In this document: piece after piece, positions 48,433-63,400 of the stretch
Layout of the letters: every line of letters begins with the position of its first letter
How positions within the stretch are numbered: the first letter of the stretch is position 1
From: Dactylosporangium vinaceum
GTDB lineage: Bacteria; Actinomycetota; Actinomycetes; Mycobacteriales; Micromonosporaceae
Length of the DNA stretch: 64,000 nt
Assembly (NCBI RefSeq): GCF_019904175.1
Contig: NZ_CP061913.1
Location: forward strand, 7,006,001 to 7,070,000
Direction of reading: 5' to 3'
The notes under the pieces: model-generated
Seen by the model: only the letters and a program-made list of their open reading frames with translations
What the model was told of the DNA's origin: nothing
Database searches by the model: none
Program-made: the position numbers and the translations under genes

Positions 48433-49854
48433 ATGGATATGACGACTCAGCGCGACGACCTGCCCGTCGTCGTGATCGGCGCCGGCCCGGTCGGCCTGGC
48501 CGCCGCCGCCCACCTGACCGAGCGCGGCATCGCGTTCACCGTCCTCGAGGCCGGCGACCGGCCCGCCGCCGCGGTGCGCGAGTGGGGTCACGTGCGGCTG
48601 TTCTCGCCGTGGCGGTACGACATCGACGCCGCCGCCCGCCGCCTGCTCATCGACGCCGGCTGGGTGGAGCCCGAGCCGGACGCCCTGCCGACCGGCGCCC
48701 AGCTGGCCGGCGACTACGCGCAGCCGCTGGCCGACCTGCCGGCGCTCAAGCCCCACGTCCGCTACGGCGCCCGCGTCCAGGCGGTCACCCGCCTCGGCGT
48801 CGACCGGCTGCGCACCGCCGGCCGCGAGACCGCCGCGTTCCTGGTGCGCCTCGACGGCGGCGAGGACATCCACGCGCGGGCGGTCATCGACGCGTCGGGC
48901 ACCTGGAGGACGCCCAACGTGCTCGGCGCGTCAGGCATCCGGGCCCGCGGCGAGCAGGCCGTCGCCGGGTTCGTCGAGCCCGCGCTCCCCGATGTCCTCG
49001 GCGCCGACCGGCACCGGTTCGCGGGCCGCCGAACCCTCGTCGTCGGCTCCGGGCACTCGGCCGCGAACACCCTGCTGTTCCTGGCCGAGCTCGCCGCCCA
49101 GGCGCCGGGCACCTCGGTCGTGTGGGCGATCCGCTCGACCGACGCCGGGCGCACCTACGGCGGGGAGGCGGCCGACGCCCTGCCCGCCCGCGGCGCGATC
49201 GGCACCCGGGTGCGCGAGCACGTCGAGGCCGGCACCATCGAACTGGTCACCGGCTTCTCCGTCGCGTCGCTCACGGAAACCGGGGGCCGGGTCGTCGTCT
49301 CCGACGGCTCGCGGGACATCACCGCCGACCGGATCGTGTCCGCGACCGGGTTCCGGCCCGACCACGGCATCACGAGCGAGCTGCGCCTCGACCTCGATCC
49401 GATCCTCGGCGCCACCCGGGCCCTCGCCCCGCTCATCGACCCCAACGAGCACTCCTGCGGCACCGTCCCGCCCCACGGCGTCGACGAGCTCACCCACCCC
49501 GAGGCCGGCTACTACGCCGTGGGCGTCAAGTCCTACGGCCGGGCCCCGACCTTCCTGCTCGCCACCGGCTACGAGCAGGCCCGCTCCGTCGTCGCCGCCA
49601 TCGCCGGAGACTGGGCCGCGGCCCGCGACGTCCGGCTCGACCTGCCCGAGACCGGCGTGTGCAGCAGCGACGTGCCCCTCGACGAGGCCACGATCGGCGG
49701 CGGCGGCTGCTGCGGCCCGGCGGAGGTCGCCGCGCCGGCCGGGCCCGGGGCGGCCACCGGGATCAGCGGCGGGCTGCTCGCCTCGCCGCTGACGCTGCGC
49801 CCGGTCACCGCCGCGGGCGCCGATCGGCCGGCCGGCGACGCCTGCTGCGGCTGA
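48433..49854 (+). CDS. Flavin-dependent monooxygenase of the ars island, CCG-tailed
   Basis: 473 aa from the ATG at 48433, chosen for the GGAG six bases upstream; an earlier in-frame start would lack an RBS. FAD motif VVVIGAGPVGLAAAAHL lies at the N terminus and a second dinucleotide motif TLVVGSGHSAANTLLF near residue 200. The last 75 residues are a low-complexity extension carrying GGGGCCGPAE and a terminal DACCG, like the CCG motifs of the protein at 47164. FAD-NAD(P)-binding monooxygenases of this kind are found in actinomycete ars clusters (ArsO-type); their reaction is not well defined. It is followed 9 nt later by the MFS transporter. Confidence 0.85.
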   Translation: MDMTTQRDDLPVVVIGAGPVGLAAAAHLTERGIAFTVLEAGDRPAAAVREWGHVRLFSPWRYDIDAAARRLLIDAGWVEPEPDALPTGAQLAGDYAQPLADLPALKPHVRYGARVQAVTRLGVDRLRTAGRETAAFLVRLDGGEDIHARAVIDASGTWRTPNVLGASGIRARGEQAVAGFVEPALPDVLGADRHRFAGRRTLVVGSGHSAANTLLFLAELAAQAPGTSVVWAIRSTDAGRTYGGEAADALPARGAIGTRVREHVEAGTIELVTGFSVASLTETGGRVVVSDGSRDITADRIVSATGFRPDHGITSELRLDLDPILGATRALAPLIDPNEHSCGTVPPHGVDELTHPEAGYYAVGVKSYGRAPTFLLATGYEQARSVVAAIAGDWAAARDVRLDLPETGVCSSDVPLDEATIGGGGCCGPAEVAAPAGPGAATGISGGLLASPLTLRPVTAAGADRPAGDACCG

Positions 49855-49863
49855 CCGGCCCGG

Positions 49864-51132
49864 GTGGACAGCACAGCACCGGTGGCCGCGACTCCGGCGG
49901 GCCGCGGCCACCGGTCCGTCTTCCACGGTTGGCGGATCGTCGCCGCCTTCGCCGTCACGCAGACCGTCGGGTACGGCTGCCTCTACTACGCCTTCGCCGT
50001 CCTGCTCCACCCGATGGCCGCCGACCTGCACACCGGCCCCGCCGCCGTCACCGGCGCGCTCACCGTCGCGATCCTGGCCTGGGCCGCCGCGGCGATCCCG
50101 GTCGGGCGGTGGCTGGACCGCCACGGCGGCCGCGCCCTCATGACCGCCGGGTCGGCCGCCGGTGCGCTCCTGCTGGTGGCCTGGTCGCGGGTCGAGGCGC
50201 TCTGGCAGCTCTACGCCGTCTTCGCCGCGCTCGGCGTCGCGATGGCCATGGCCCTCTACGACGCGGCGACCGCCGTCATCGTCTCCTGGTTCGACACCGA
50301 CCGGCGGCCGCGGGCGATCCTGGCGATGATCGTCGTGGCCGGGTTCGCCTCGACCGTCTTCATGCCGCTCACCGGGCTGCTCGAACACCGCTTCGGGTGG
50401 CGGGCCACACTGCTCGTCCTCGCCGCCGTGTACGCGGCCGTGGCGGTGCCGCTGCACGCCACCGTCGTGCGCGCGCCGGCCACCCGCCGGCCCGGCCACT
50501 CCCCGCCCGCGCGCGTTGCGGAGCGGGCGGTGGCGGTGCGCGCGGCCCGCCGCGACGGCCGGTTCTGGTGGCTGGCCGTCGCGTTCGTCGCGCACGGTGC
50601 GGCGATGAGCGTGATGGCGGTCCACCTGGTCGGGTTCCTGGTCAGCCGGGGCCATCCGGCCACCTTCGCCGCCACCGTGGCCGGGCTGCTCGGTGTGCTG
50701 TCGGTGACCGGGCGGCTGCTGCTCACCGGGGCGGCCCGCCGCTTGTCACTGGCTCGGGCGGTCGCCGCGGTGTTCACCACCCAGGCCGTCGCCGCGGCCG
50801 CCCTGCCGCTGCTGGCCGGCGGCCGGGCCGGCGCGGTCGCCGGGGTCGTCGCGTTCGGCGTCGGGTTCGGCGTGGCGTCGCTGGCCGCCCCCGCACTGCT
50901 CGCCGACCGGTACGGCACCGCCGCCTACGCCACCATCGCCGGCACCCTCAACACGCCCGTCACCCTCGCCAAGGCCGGTGCCCCGCTCGCCGCCGCCGGC
51001 CTCACCGCGGTGGCGGGCTACGGCGGCACGCTGCTGAGCGTCGGCGGCGCCTGCGGCCTCGCCGCCTTCGGCATCCTGATGCGCTCAGATGGTGCGGTCG
51101 CGGGCGCTGACGAGCGCGATGCTCAGCGTTGA
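49864..51132 (+). CDS. MFS transporter
   Basis: 422 aa; GTG start 9 nt after the monooxygenase stop. About twelve hydrophobic segments are visible with a charged central loop (residues about 200-235). GRWLDRHGGRALM after the second segment matches the MFS loop 2-3 motif (GxLaDrxGrr-like). It resembles monocarboxylate/OFA-type MFS permeases. By position it would export an arsenical modified by the flavin enzyme or the acetyltransferase (inference). Its 3' end overlaps a convergent small gene by 48 bp. Confidence 0.88.
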   Translation: MDSTAPVAATPAGRGHRSVFHGWRIVAAFAVTQTVGYGCLYYAFAVLLHPMAADLHTGPAAVTGALTVAILAWAAAAIPVGRWLDRHGGRALMTAGSAAGALLLVAWSRVEALWQLYAVFAALGVAMAMALYDAATAVIVSWFDTDRRPRAILAMIVVAGFASTVFMPLTGLLEHRFGWRATLLVLAAVYAAVAVPLHATVVRAPATRRPGHSPPARVAERAVAVRAARRDGRFWWLAVAFVAHGAAMSVMAVHLVGFLVSRGHPATFAATVAGLLGVLSVTGRLLLTGAARRLSLARAVAAVFTTQAVAAAALPLLAGGRAGAVAGVVAFGVGFGVASLAAPALLADRYGTAAYATIAGTLNTPVTLAKAGAPLAAAGLTAVAGYGGTLLSVGGACGLAAFGILMRSDGAVAGADERDAQR

Positions 51133-51273
51133 CACGATCGTGCGGGCCTGGGCGACGGCCGCCTCGATGCTCGCGAGGCGGTCCGCGCCCGGCTCGCGCA
51201 GCATGCCGCGCAGCTCCTCGACGAGGCCGGCCGTGTGCTCCAGCGCGGCCGCGTCGAGTGGGGACGGTGCCAT
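51085..51273 (-). CDS. Unknown 62-aa helical protein coupled to the carbamoyltransferase
   Basis: 62 aa. The ATG at 51273 lies 2 nt after the carbamoyltransferase stop. It appears all-helical (AALEHTAGLVEELRGML and IEAAVAQARTIVSTLSIAL) and no family is recognised. The 3' end overlaps the convergent MFS gene by 48 bp, which could make it a false call. The tight spacing and amphipathic heptad-like pattern argue for a real small partner protein. Confidence 0.5.
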   Translation of the reverse strand: MAPSPLDAAALEHTAGLVEELRGMLREPGADRLASIEAAVAQARTIVSTLSIALVSARDRTI

Positions 51274-51275
51274 GC

Positions 51276-52979
51276 TCAGGCGCTGCGGCGCAGGAGCGTG
51301 CCGCTGTCCCAGACCAGGTCGACCTGGTCCCAGCCGATGGCCGTGCCCGCGTCGGGGAAGAAGCCGCTGCCGTTGAAGTTGGCGGACGTGTTGCACAGCA
51401 CCGGGATGCCGCTGGCCGCGTGGTAGGCGCGCAGGATCTCGGTCAGGTCGGGGTCCTGGGCGGGGCTCACCGTCTGGAGGCGGGCGGTGCCGTCCAGGTG
51501 CAGCACGGCCGGGATGCGGGGTACCCACTCCGGGCGCACCGCGTGCTCGAAGAGCATGTACGGGTCCGGGGTGCCCGGGTCGAAGATCGCCGGTGCGTGC
51601 TCCTCCAGGCAGATCGGCGCGACCGGCCGGTAGTGCTCCCGGCGCTTGATCTCGTTGAGGCGGTCCTTCATGCCGGCCGAGACGGGGGCGGCCAGGATGC
51701 TGCGCCCACCCAGGGCCCGCGGGCCGAGCTCCGCGCGGCCGTTGAGGACGACGACCGGCTCACCCGTCTCGTGCAGCAGCCGGCCCAGCTCCTGCGGCGT
51801 GCACGGGGTGGCGGTCCAGCCCTCGGGCAGCTGCGGGGTGGGCAGCAGGCGCGGGCCGAGCCGGACGTGCCAGTCGATCGGGCGCAGGCCGCCGTAGACG
51901 CCGAGGTGGGCGCAGGCGGTGCCGATCGCCGAGCCGGAGTCGTCGGGGAACGGCGGGACCCACATGGCCTTGATCATCGGGTGGCCGCGCAGTGCGCTGT
52001 TCCACTTGATGTTCAGGGCGCAGCCGCCGGCGAAGCAGAAGTTGACCGGCTCGTCGCCCTTCCAGGCCCGGATCTTCGCCGTGACCCGCTCCAGCAGCAG
52101 CTCCTCGAGGAACTCGTGGACCGTGGCCAGGACGTCGTCGTCACTGACGCCGAGGCGCTCCACGTCGGCGGCGACGTCGGTGAGGAAGGCGTGCACGTAG
52201 CCGTGCGAGCGCTCGCCGTTGCTGCCGCAGCCGATGATCGTCTCGCGGTAGCGCCGGACCCGCTCGGTCGGCGCCTCGAAGTGCTCGTGGAACCGCTCGG
52301 TGAACGCGGCCTTCACGGCGTCGTCCGGCCGGCCCAGCGCGATGTACGCCATCAGCTTGCCCGCCACCGACAGGTCGTCGACGTTCTGCGACTTGTTCGT
52401 GCGCTTGTACGGGCCCCAGTGCTGCGAGGCCATCGAGTACGTGTGGCCGATGAGCGGGAACGCCTCGCCGCCCGGCTCGATGCGGCCCTGGGCGTTGACC
52501 GAGTACAGCCGCGGGAAGCAGCCGCCGTCCCAGACCATGACGATCGCCGGCTGGGCCCGGGCCGCGAACGGGCTCGTGGCGTAGGCGACCGAGAGGTGGC
52601 CGGCGACGTGCACGAAGCTGGTGTACGGCCGCGTGACGCCGTCGATGTGCAGCTCACCGCGGTAGGCCGGGCGGCCCGGGTCGGGCACGGCGGGCGTCTC
52701 ACGGTACGGCGCAACGGTGAGGTCGACCGCGCCGATCGGGGTCTGCACCTTGACGTGGCCGTTGCGGGCGCCGTCCCAGCCGTCGACGACCCAGTGGTCG
52801 ACGTCGTTCACCGAGTAGCCGTAGTCGGCTAACAGCTTCGGCACCAGCGCCAGGTCGTCGAAGTTGCTGTACCGCGAGTTGTTGTCGAGCTTCTGCATCT
52901 CGATGTTGAACACGAGGCGGTCGTCGTCGAGCAGCGCGAGCCCGCCGCTCTGCGTGAACTTCAATCCGGCCGTTATCAC
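51276..52979 (-). CDS. Carbamoyltransferase (CmcH/NodU/TobZ family)
   Basis: 567 aa from the GTG at 52979, chosen for the GGAGG seven bases upstream and because the protein then starts directly with the first strand ITAGLKFTQSGGLALLDD. HVAGHLSVAYATSPF carries the metal-binding His pair of the Kae1-like domain. The later CFAGGCALNIKWNS, GRAELGPRALGGRSIL and CNTSANFNGSG are family signatures. The enzyme makes carbamoyl-AMP from carbamoyl phosphate and transfers the carbamoyl to a hydroxyl of a sugar or aglycone. It lies downstream of two NRPS genes after a strong hairpin. Confidence 0.93.
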   Translation of the reverse strand: MITAGLKFTQSGGLALLDDDRLVFNIEMQKLDNNSRYSNFDDLALVPKLLADYGYSVNDVDHWVVDGWDGARNGHVKVQTPIGAVDLTVAPYRETPAVPDPGRPAYRGELHIDGVTRPYTSFVHVAGHLSVAYATSPFAARAQPAIVMVWDGGCFPRLYSVNAQGRIEPGGEAFPLIGHTYSMASQHWGPYKRTNKSQNVDDLSVAGKLMAYIALGRPDDAVKAAFTERFHEHFEAPTERVRRYRETIIGCGSNGERSHGYVHAFLTDVAADVERLGVSDDDVLATVHEFLEELLLERVTAKIRAWKGDEPVNFCFAGGCALNIKWNSALRGHPMIKAMWVPPFPDDSGSAIGTACAHLGVYGGLRPIDWHVRLGPRLLPTPQLPEGWTATPCTPQELGRLLHETGEPVVVLNGRAELGPRALGGRSILAAPVSAGMKDRLNEIKRREHYRPVAPICLEEHAPAIFDPGTPDPYMLFEHAVRPEWVPRIPAVLHLDGTARLQTVSPAQDPDLTEILRAYHAASGIPVLCNTSANFNGSGFFPDAGTAIGWDQVDLVWDSGTLLRRSA

Positions 52980-53015
52980 AAGGAGCCTCCAGTGCCATGC
53001 CGGCGGGGCGGAAGG

Positions 53016-53048
53016 GGTGCGGCACCCCGAGTGGCGGGGTGCCGCACC
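53016..53048 (-). terminator. Perfect 13-bp hairpin between NRPS and carbamoyltransferase genes
   Basis: Arms GGTGCGGCACCCC and GGGGTGCCGCACC around a 7-nt loop, in the 121-bp gap after the NRPS stop. There is only a short TTCC after it on the leftward strand, so it may be a terminator without a U tract or an mRNA-processing element. Confidence 0.6.
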
Positions 53049-53100
53049 GGTCGACACCGCGCACACCGCACGGAATTGGGGGGAGGGTGCGGGCGGGCGT

Positions 53101-57491
<4,391 letters not shown>

Positions 57492-57495
<4 letters not shown>

Positions 57496-60400
57496 GCGGG
57501 GTCCCGCCGCCGGGCGATCGGCGTGATCCCGCCCGGTGCGAACGGTGACGCCGACCGGCCCGCCGCGGCGAGCTGCCCGGCCAGCCCGGCGATCGTCGGG
57601 GTGCGGAACAGGGCGCTGAGGGCGAGGTCGACGGCGAGCTTGTCGTTGGCCCGGGCGACCAGGCGCATGGCGAGCAGGGAGTGCCCGCCGAGGGCGAAGA
57701 AGTCGTCCTCGATGCCGACCCGGTCGACGCCGAGCACCTCGGCCCACACGTCGGCGAGCTGCTGCTCCAGGGGTGTGCGCGGGGCCACGTAGTCGGCCGC
57801 GGCGACCCTGATCTCGCGGTCGGGGCGGGCCCGCAGCGCGGCCTCGTCGACCTTGCCGTTGCCGCTGAGCGGGAGCCGGTCGAGGATCGCGAAGCCGTCC
57901 GGGACCATGTACCGCGGCAGCCGCCGGCGCAGCACCGCGTGCCAGTGCGCGACCGGGGCGGTGTCGGGGTCGTGGCCACCGGCGAGGTACACCACCAGCC
58001 GCGGCGACCCGTCGGGCCCCGGGCGGCCGATGACCGCTACCGCGTCGACCCCGGCGACCTGGCGCACGACGGCCGCCACCTCGCCCGCCTCGATGCGGTA
58101 GCCGCGGATCTTCAGCATCGTGTCGGCCCGGCCGAGGTACTCCAGCTGCCAGCCGTCGCCGGTGCCGGCCCAGCGCACCAGGTCGCCGGTGTCGTAGAGC
58201 CGGGCCCCGCCGCCGGCCGGGTCGGGGACGAACCGCTCGGCGGTGCGCGCGGGCGCGCCGAGGTAGCCGCGGGCGACGGCGACGCCGCGGATGTGCAGGG
58301 TGCCGGGGACGCCGGGCGGGACGGTCCGGCCGCGCTCTTCGAGCACCACCAGCTCCGCGCCCGGGTACGGCCGGCCGATGAGGGCCCGGTGGTCGCCGGT
58401 GCCGTCCTCCTCGACGACCGACCAGGTGGAGTCGATCGTCGCCTCGGTGAGCCCGTAGGAGTTGACCACCACGCCGTCGGGGCCGAGAAGCTGTCGCAGC
58501 GCCGCGAGCTCGTGGCGGTACACCACGTCAGAGCCCACAACCGCAACCGCCACGCAGCCCAGCGTCGCGCCGACCGCTTCGGCGTGCGCGGTGAGCGCGC
58601 GGGCCACCACCGGCACGAACTCGGCGAAGTCGATGCGCTCCCGCTCGATCAGGGCGAGCAGTGCGGGCGGGTCGAGCAGTGCGGACCGCGGGCACAGCAC
58701 GAGCCGGGCGCCTGTCGCGAGGGCGCGCGCGAGGTCGCCGACGAAGACGTCGAAGCCGAACGCGGCCATCTGCAGCACCGACGTGACCCGCTCGCGCAGG
58801 CGGTAGGCGCGCTCCCAGCCGGCCAGGATCGCGGCCAGCCCGTCGTGCTGCACCATGACGCCCTTCGGGGTGCCGGAGGAGCCGGAGGTGTACAGCACGT
58901 AGGCGAGAGACCCTCGGGCGTCGGATGCCGGGGCGTCGCCGAGCACGGCGGTGTCGAGCACGGCGGTGTCGAGAATGGTGACGGCTCCGCTGGAGGCGAG
59001 GACCGCTGCTCTGCGCGCGGCCGGCCAGTCGACGTCCAGGACCGTGAACGCGGCACCGGCCCGCCACACGCCGAGCACGGCCGCGACCGCGTCCACGCCG
59101 CGCTCGAGCTCGATCGCCACCACGCGCTCCGGCCCGGCCCCGCGGCGGCGCAGGGCACCGGCGATCCGCCCGGCCCGCACCCACAGCTCGCCGTAGGTAA
59201 GCGTCGTGGACCCGTCGGTGACGGCAGCGGCGTCGGGGGTGCGGGCCACCGCGGCGGCGATCAGGTCCGGGACGGAAGGGCCGGTGGTGACCGGCTCGCC
59301 CGTGCCGGCGGCCAGCAGCAGCTCGGCCTCGCCGGGCACGAGCAGCGCCACGTCGGCGACCCGGGTCCGCGGCGCGTCGGCGACGGCGGCCAGCACGGCG
59401 GCGAACCGGGTCGCGAGCAGCCGGGCCGTGGCCGGGTCGTAGAGGTCGGTGCTGTACTCGAGCTCACCGGCGATCCCGGCCGCGGGCCCGTGCTCGCACA
59501 GCGAGAACGTCAGGTCGAACTTCGCGGTGGTCCCGGGGTGCTGCTCCTCGCGCAGCGCGAGGCCGTCGAGGGCCACGTCGACCGGGGTGGTGTTCTCCAG
59601 CGAGATCATCACCTGGAACAGCGGGTGGCGGGCCGGGACCCGGGGCGGGTTGAGGACCTCGACGAGCCGCTCGAACGGCACGTCCTGGTGCTGGTACGCG
59701 GCCAGGTTCCAGTCCCGGACCCGGTCGACGAGCTCCGTGAAGGCGGGGTCGCCGGACGTGTCGGTGCGCAGCACGAGCGTGTTGACGAAGAAGCCGACAA
59801 GCCCGTCGAGGGCCGGGTCCATCCGCCCGGCGACGGGGCTGCCGAGCGGGATGTCGGTGCCGGCCCCGAGGCGGGTCAGCAGCAGCGCGAGGGCGGCCTG
59901 CAGCACCATGAACACGCTGGCGTCACGCTCGCGGGCGATGCGCTCCAGCTGGGCGTGGACGCCCGCGGGGACCTCGAAGGCGATCACGCCGCCGCGGTAG
60001 CTGGGCTCGGCCGGGCGGGGCCGGTCGGTGGGCAGGAAAAGCTCGGCCGGGGCGCCGTGCAACTGGCGGCGCCAGAAGGCCACCTGCCGAGCCGAGCGGC
60101 TGGAGGGGTCGCGCTCGTCGCCGAGCAGGTCGCGCTGCCAGAGGGCGAAGTCGGCGTACTGCACGGGCAGCGGCGCCCAGTCCGGCGCCGCACCCTGCCG
60201 CCGGGCCGCGTAGGCGGTGGCGAGGTCGCGGGCGAGGGGCTCCATCGACCAGGCGTCGCCGGCGACGTGGTGCACGACGACGGTGATGACGTGGACGTCC
60301 GGGGCGACGGCGAACACCCAGACCCGCACCGGCGCCTCGGTGGCCAGGTCGAACGCGTAGTCCCCGGCCGCCTCGACGGCCGCGGCGACCCCGTCCGGAC

Positions 60401-63400
60401 CGGTCGGCACGACGGTGACCGGCGGGTGCGGCGGGCCGGGCGGGGCGATGCGCTGCCGGGCCCCGTCCGGGGTGTCCTCCACGGTGGTGCGCAGGACCTC
60501 GTGCCGGTCGACGACATCGCCGAACGCGGCCCGCAGCGCCGACGTGTCGAGCGCGCCGGTCGCCCGCAACGACATGGCGATGTTGTACGTCGAGTCCGCG
60601 CCCGTGAGCCGATGCAGGAACCAGAGCCGCTGCTGACCGAACGAGAGCGGGACGGCGGCCGGCCGCTCCGCGGCGCGCAGCGGCGGGCGGTCGGCCCCCG
60701 CGAGCGCGGCCGCGGCCAGCCGCTCGGCGATGCCGGCGACTGTCGGCGCCTCGAACAGCGCGCGGACGGGCAGCTCGACGCCGAACTCGGCGCGGACCCG
60801 GCCGACGAGGCGGATGGCGAGCAGTGAGTGCCCGCCGAGGCCGAAGAAGTCGTCGTCGACGCCGATGTCGGCCCGGCCGAACAGGTCACGCCAGACGGAC
60901 AGCAGCCGCCGCTCGACGTCGGTGCGCGGCTCGCGGGCCGAGACGGGGCACACGGCGGCGCCGAGGGGCAGCGCGGCCAGGGCCCGCCGGTCGACCTTGC
61001 CGCTGCTCGACTGCGGCAGGCGGGGCAGGGCCACGAACCGGGTCGGCAGCATCGCCGGGGGCAGCAGCGCGCTCAGGGCGCGGGCGAGCGCGGCCGGGTC
61101 GGCGGCCACCGGTGCCGATGCCGCCAGATAGGCGACGAGCACGTCCTCGTCGCCGGCCGGGCGGACGAGCGCGGCCGCGTCGGCGACGCCGGGCAGCGTG
61201 CGCAGGGCGGCCTCGACCTCGCCGAGCTCGACCCGCACCCCGCGGACCTTGACCTGGGTGTCGGCCCGGCCGAGGTACTCCAGCTGCCAGCCGTCGCCGG
61301 GGCCGGCGACCCAGCGGGCGCGGTCGCCGGTGTCGTAGAGCCGGGCCCCGCCGCCGCGCGGGTCGGGCGTGAAGCGTTCGGCGGTGCGCGCGGGCGCGCC
61401 GAGGTAGCCGCGGGCGACGGCGACGCCGCCGACGTGCAGCGTGCCGGGGACGCCGGGCGGGGTCGGCCCGCCGCGCTCGTCGAGGACGGCGATGTCGGCG
61501 CCCGGGTAGGGGCGGCCGATGAGCGCCCGGCGGTCGTGGCCCTCGTCGGCGCCGACGACCGACCAGGTGGAGTCGATCGTCGCCTCGGTGAGCCCGTAGG
61601 AGTTGACCACCATGGCGTCGGGGCCGAGGAGCCGGCGCAGCGCCGCGAGCTCGTGGCGGTACACCACATCAGAGCCCACAACCGCAACCGCCATACAGCC
61701 CAGCGTCGCGCCGACCGCTTCGGCGTGCGCGGTGAGCGCGCGGGCCACCACCGGCACGAACTCGGCGAAGTCGATGCGCTCCCGCTCGATCAGGGCGAGC
61801 AGCCGGCCCGGCTCGGCGAGGGTGGGGCGGGGACATAGCACCAGGCGGGCGCCGGTGCCCAGGGCGCGCGCGAGGTCCCCGACGAAGACGTCGAAGCCGA
61901 ACGCGGCCATCTGCAGCACCGACGTGACCCGCTCGCCGAGGCGGTAGGCGCGCTCCCAGCCGGCCAGGATCGCCGCGAGGCCGTCGTGGTGGACCATGAC
62001 GCCCTTGGGGGTCCCGGAGGAGCCGGACGTGAACAGCACGTAGGCCAGCTCGCCGCCCCGATCGAGGTCCGGGGCCGGTTCGTCACCGAGGTCGTGCAGC
62101 CCGGCCGCGGTGAGGACCGTGACGGCACCGCTGGCGGCCAGGACCGCGGCGCGGCGGGCGGCCGGCCAGTCGACGTCCAGCACGGTGAACGCCGCCCCGG
62201 CCCGCCACACGCCGAGCACCGCGGCGACCGCGTCCACGCTCCGGGCGAGCTCGATCGCCACCACGCGCTCCGGCCCGGCCCCGCGGCGGCGCAGCGCACC
62301 GGCGATCCGCCCGGCCCGCGCCCACAGCTCGCCGTAGGTAAGCGTCGTGGACCCGTCGGTGACGGCGACCGCGCCGGGGCTCAGCGCCACCCGGGCCGCG
62401 ATCCGGGCCGGGAGCGGCTCTGCGGCCGGCACCGGCTCGCCCCGCCCGGCCGCGAGGAGCCGCTCCGCCTCGCCGGGCAGCAGCACCGGTACGTCGCGCA
62501 CCCGCACGGCCGGGTCGGCGGTGACGGCCCGCAGCACGGCCCGGAAGCGCTCGACGAGCAGCCGGGCGGTGCCGGGGTCGTAGAGGTCGGTGCTGTACTC
62601 GAGCTCGCCGGCGATCCCGGCGCCGGGCCCGTGCTCGCGCAGCGAGAACGTGAGGTCGAACTTGGCGGTGGTCGACGGGTGCGGCTCCGTGCGCATGGTC
62701 AGCCCGTCCAGGGCGATGTCGACCGGCGCGGTGTTCTCCAGCGACATCATGACCTGGAACAGCGGGTGCCGGGCGGCCGCCCGGGGCGGGTTGAGGACCT
62801 CGACGAGCCGCTCGAACGGCACGTCCTGGTGCTGGTACGCGGCCAGGTTCCAGTCCCGGACCCGGTCGACGAGCTCGCCGAACGCCGGGTCGCCGGACGT
62901 GTCGGTGCGCAGCACCAGCGTGTTGACGAAGAAGCCGACGAGGTCGTCCAGGGCCGGGTCCATCCGCCCGGCGATCGGGCTGCCGAGCGGGATGTCGGTG
63001 CCGGCCCCGAGCCGGGTCAGCAGCAGCGCGAGGGCGGCCTGCAGCACCATGAACACGCTGGCGTCGCGCTCGCGGGCGATGCGCTCCACAGCGGCGTGCA
63101 GGTCGGGCGGCAGCTCGAAGTCGACGACGGCCCCGGCGAACGTCGGCTCGGCCGGGCGGGGCCGGTCGGCGGGCAGCGTGAGCTCGGCGGGCAGGTTCGC
63201 GAGAGCCCTGCGCCAGAACGCGATCTGGCGGGCGCCGCGGCTGCGCGGGTCGCGCTCGTCGCCGAGCAGGTCGCGCTGCCAGCGGGCGTAGTCGGCGTAC
63301 TGGACCGGCAGCGGCGCCCAGTCCGGCGCCACGCCCTGCCGCCGGGCCGCGTAGGCGACGGCGAGGTCGCGGGCGAGGGGCTCCATCGACCAGGCGTCAC

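Noticed and set aside
47871..51110. Long plus-strand frame spanning the acetyltransferase, flavoenzyme and MFS genes
   Set aside because: It reads out of frame through three well-defined proteins with RBSs and is Arg/Pro-rich filler.
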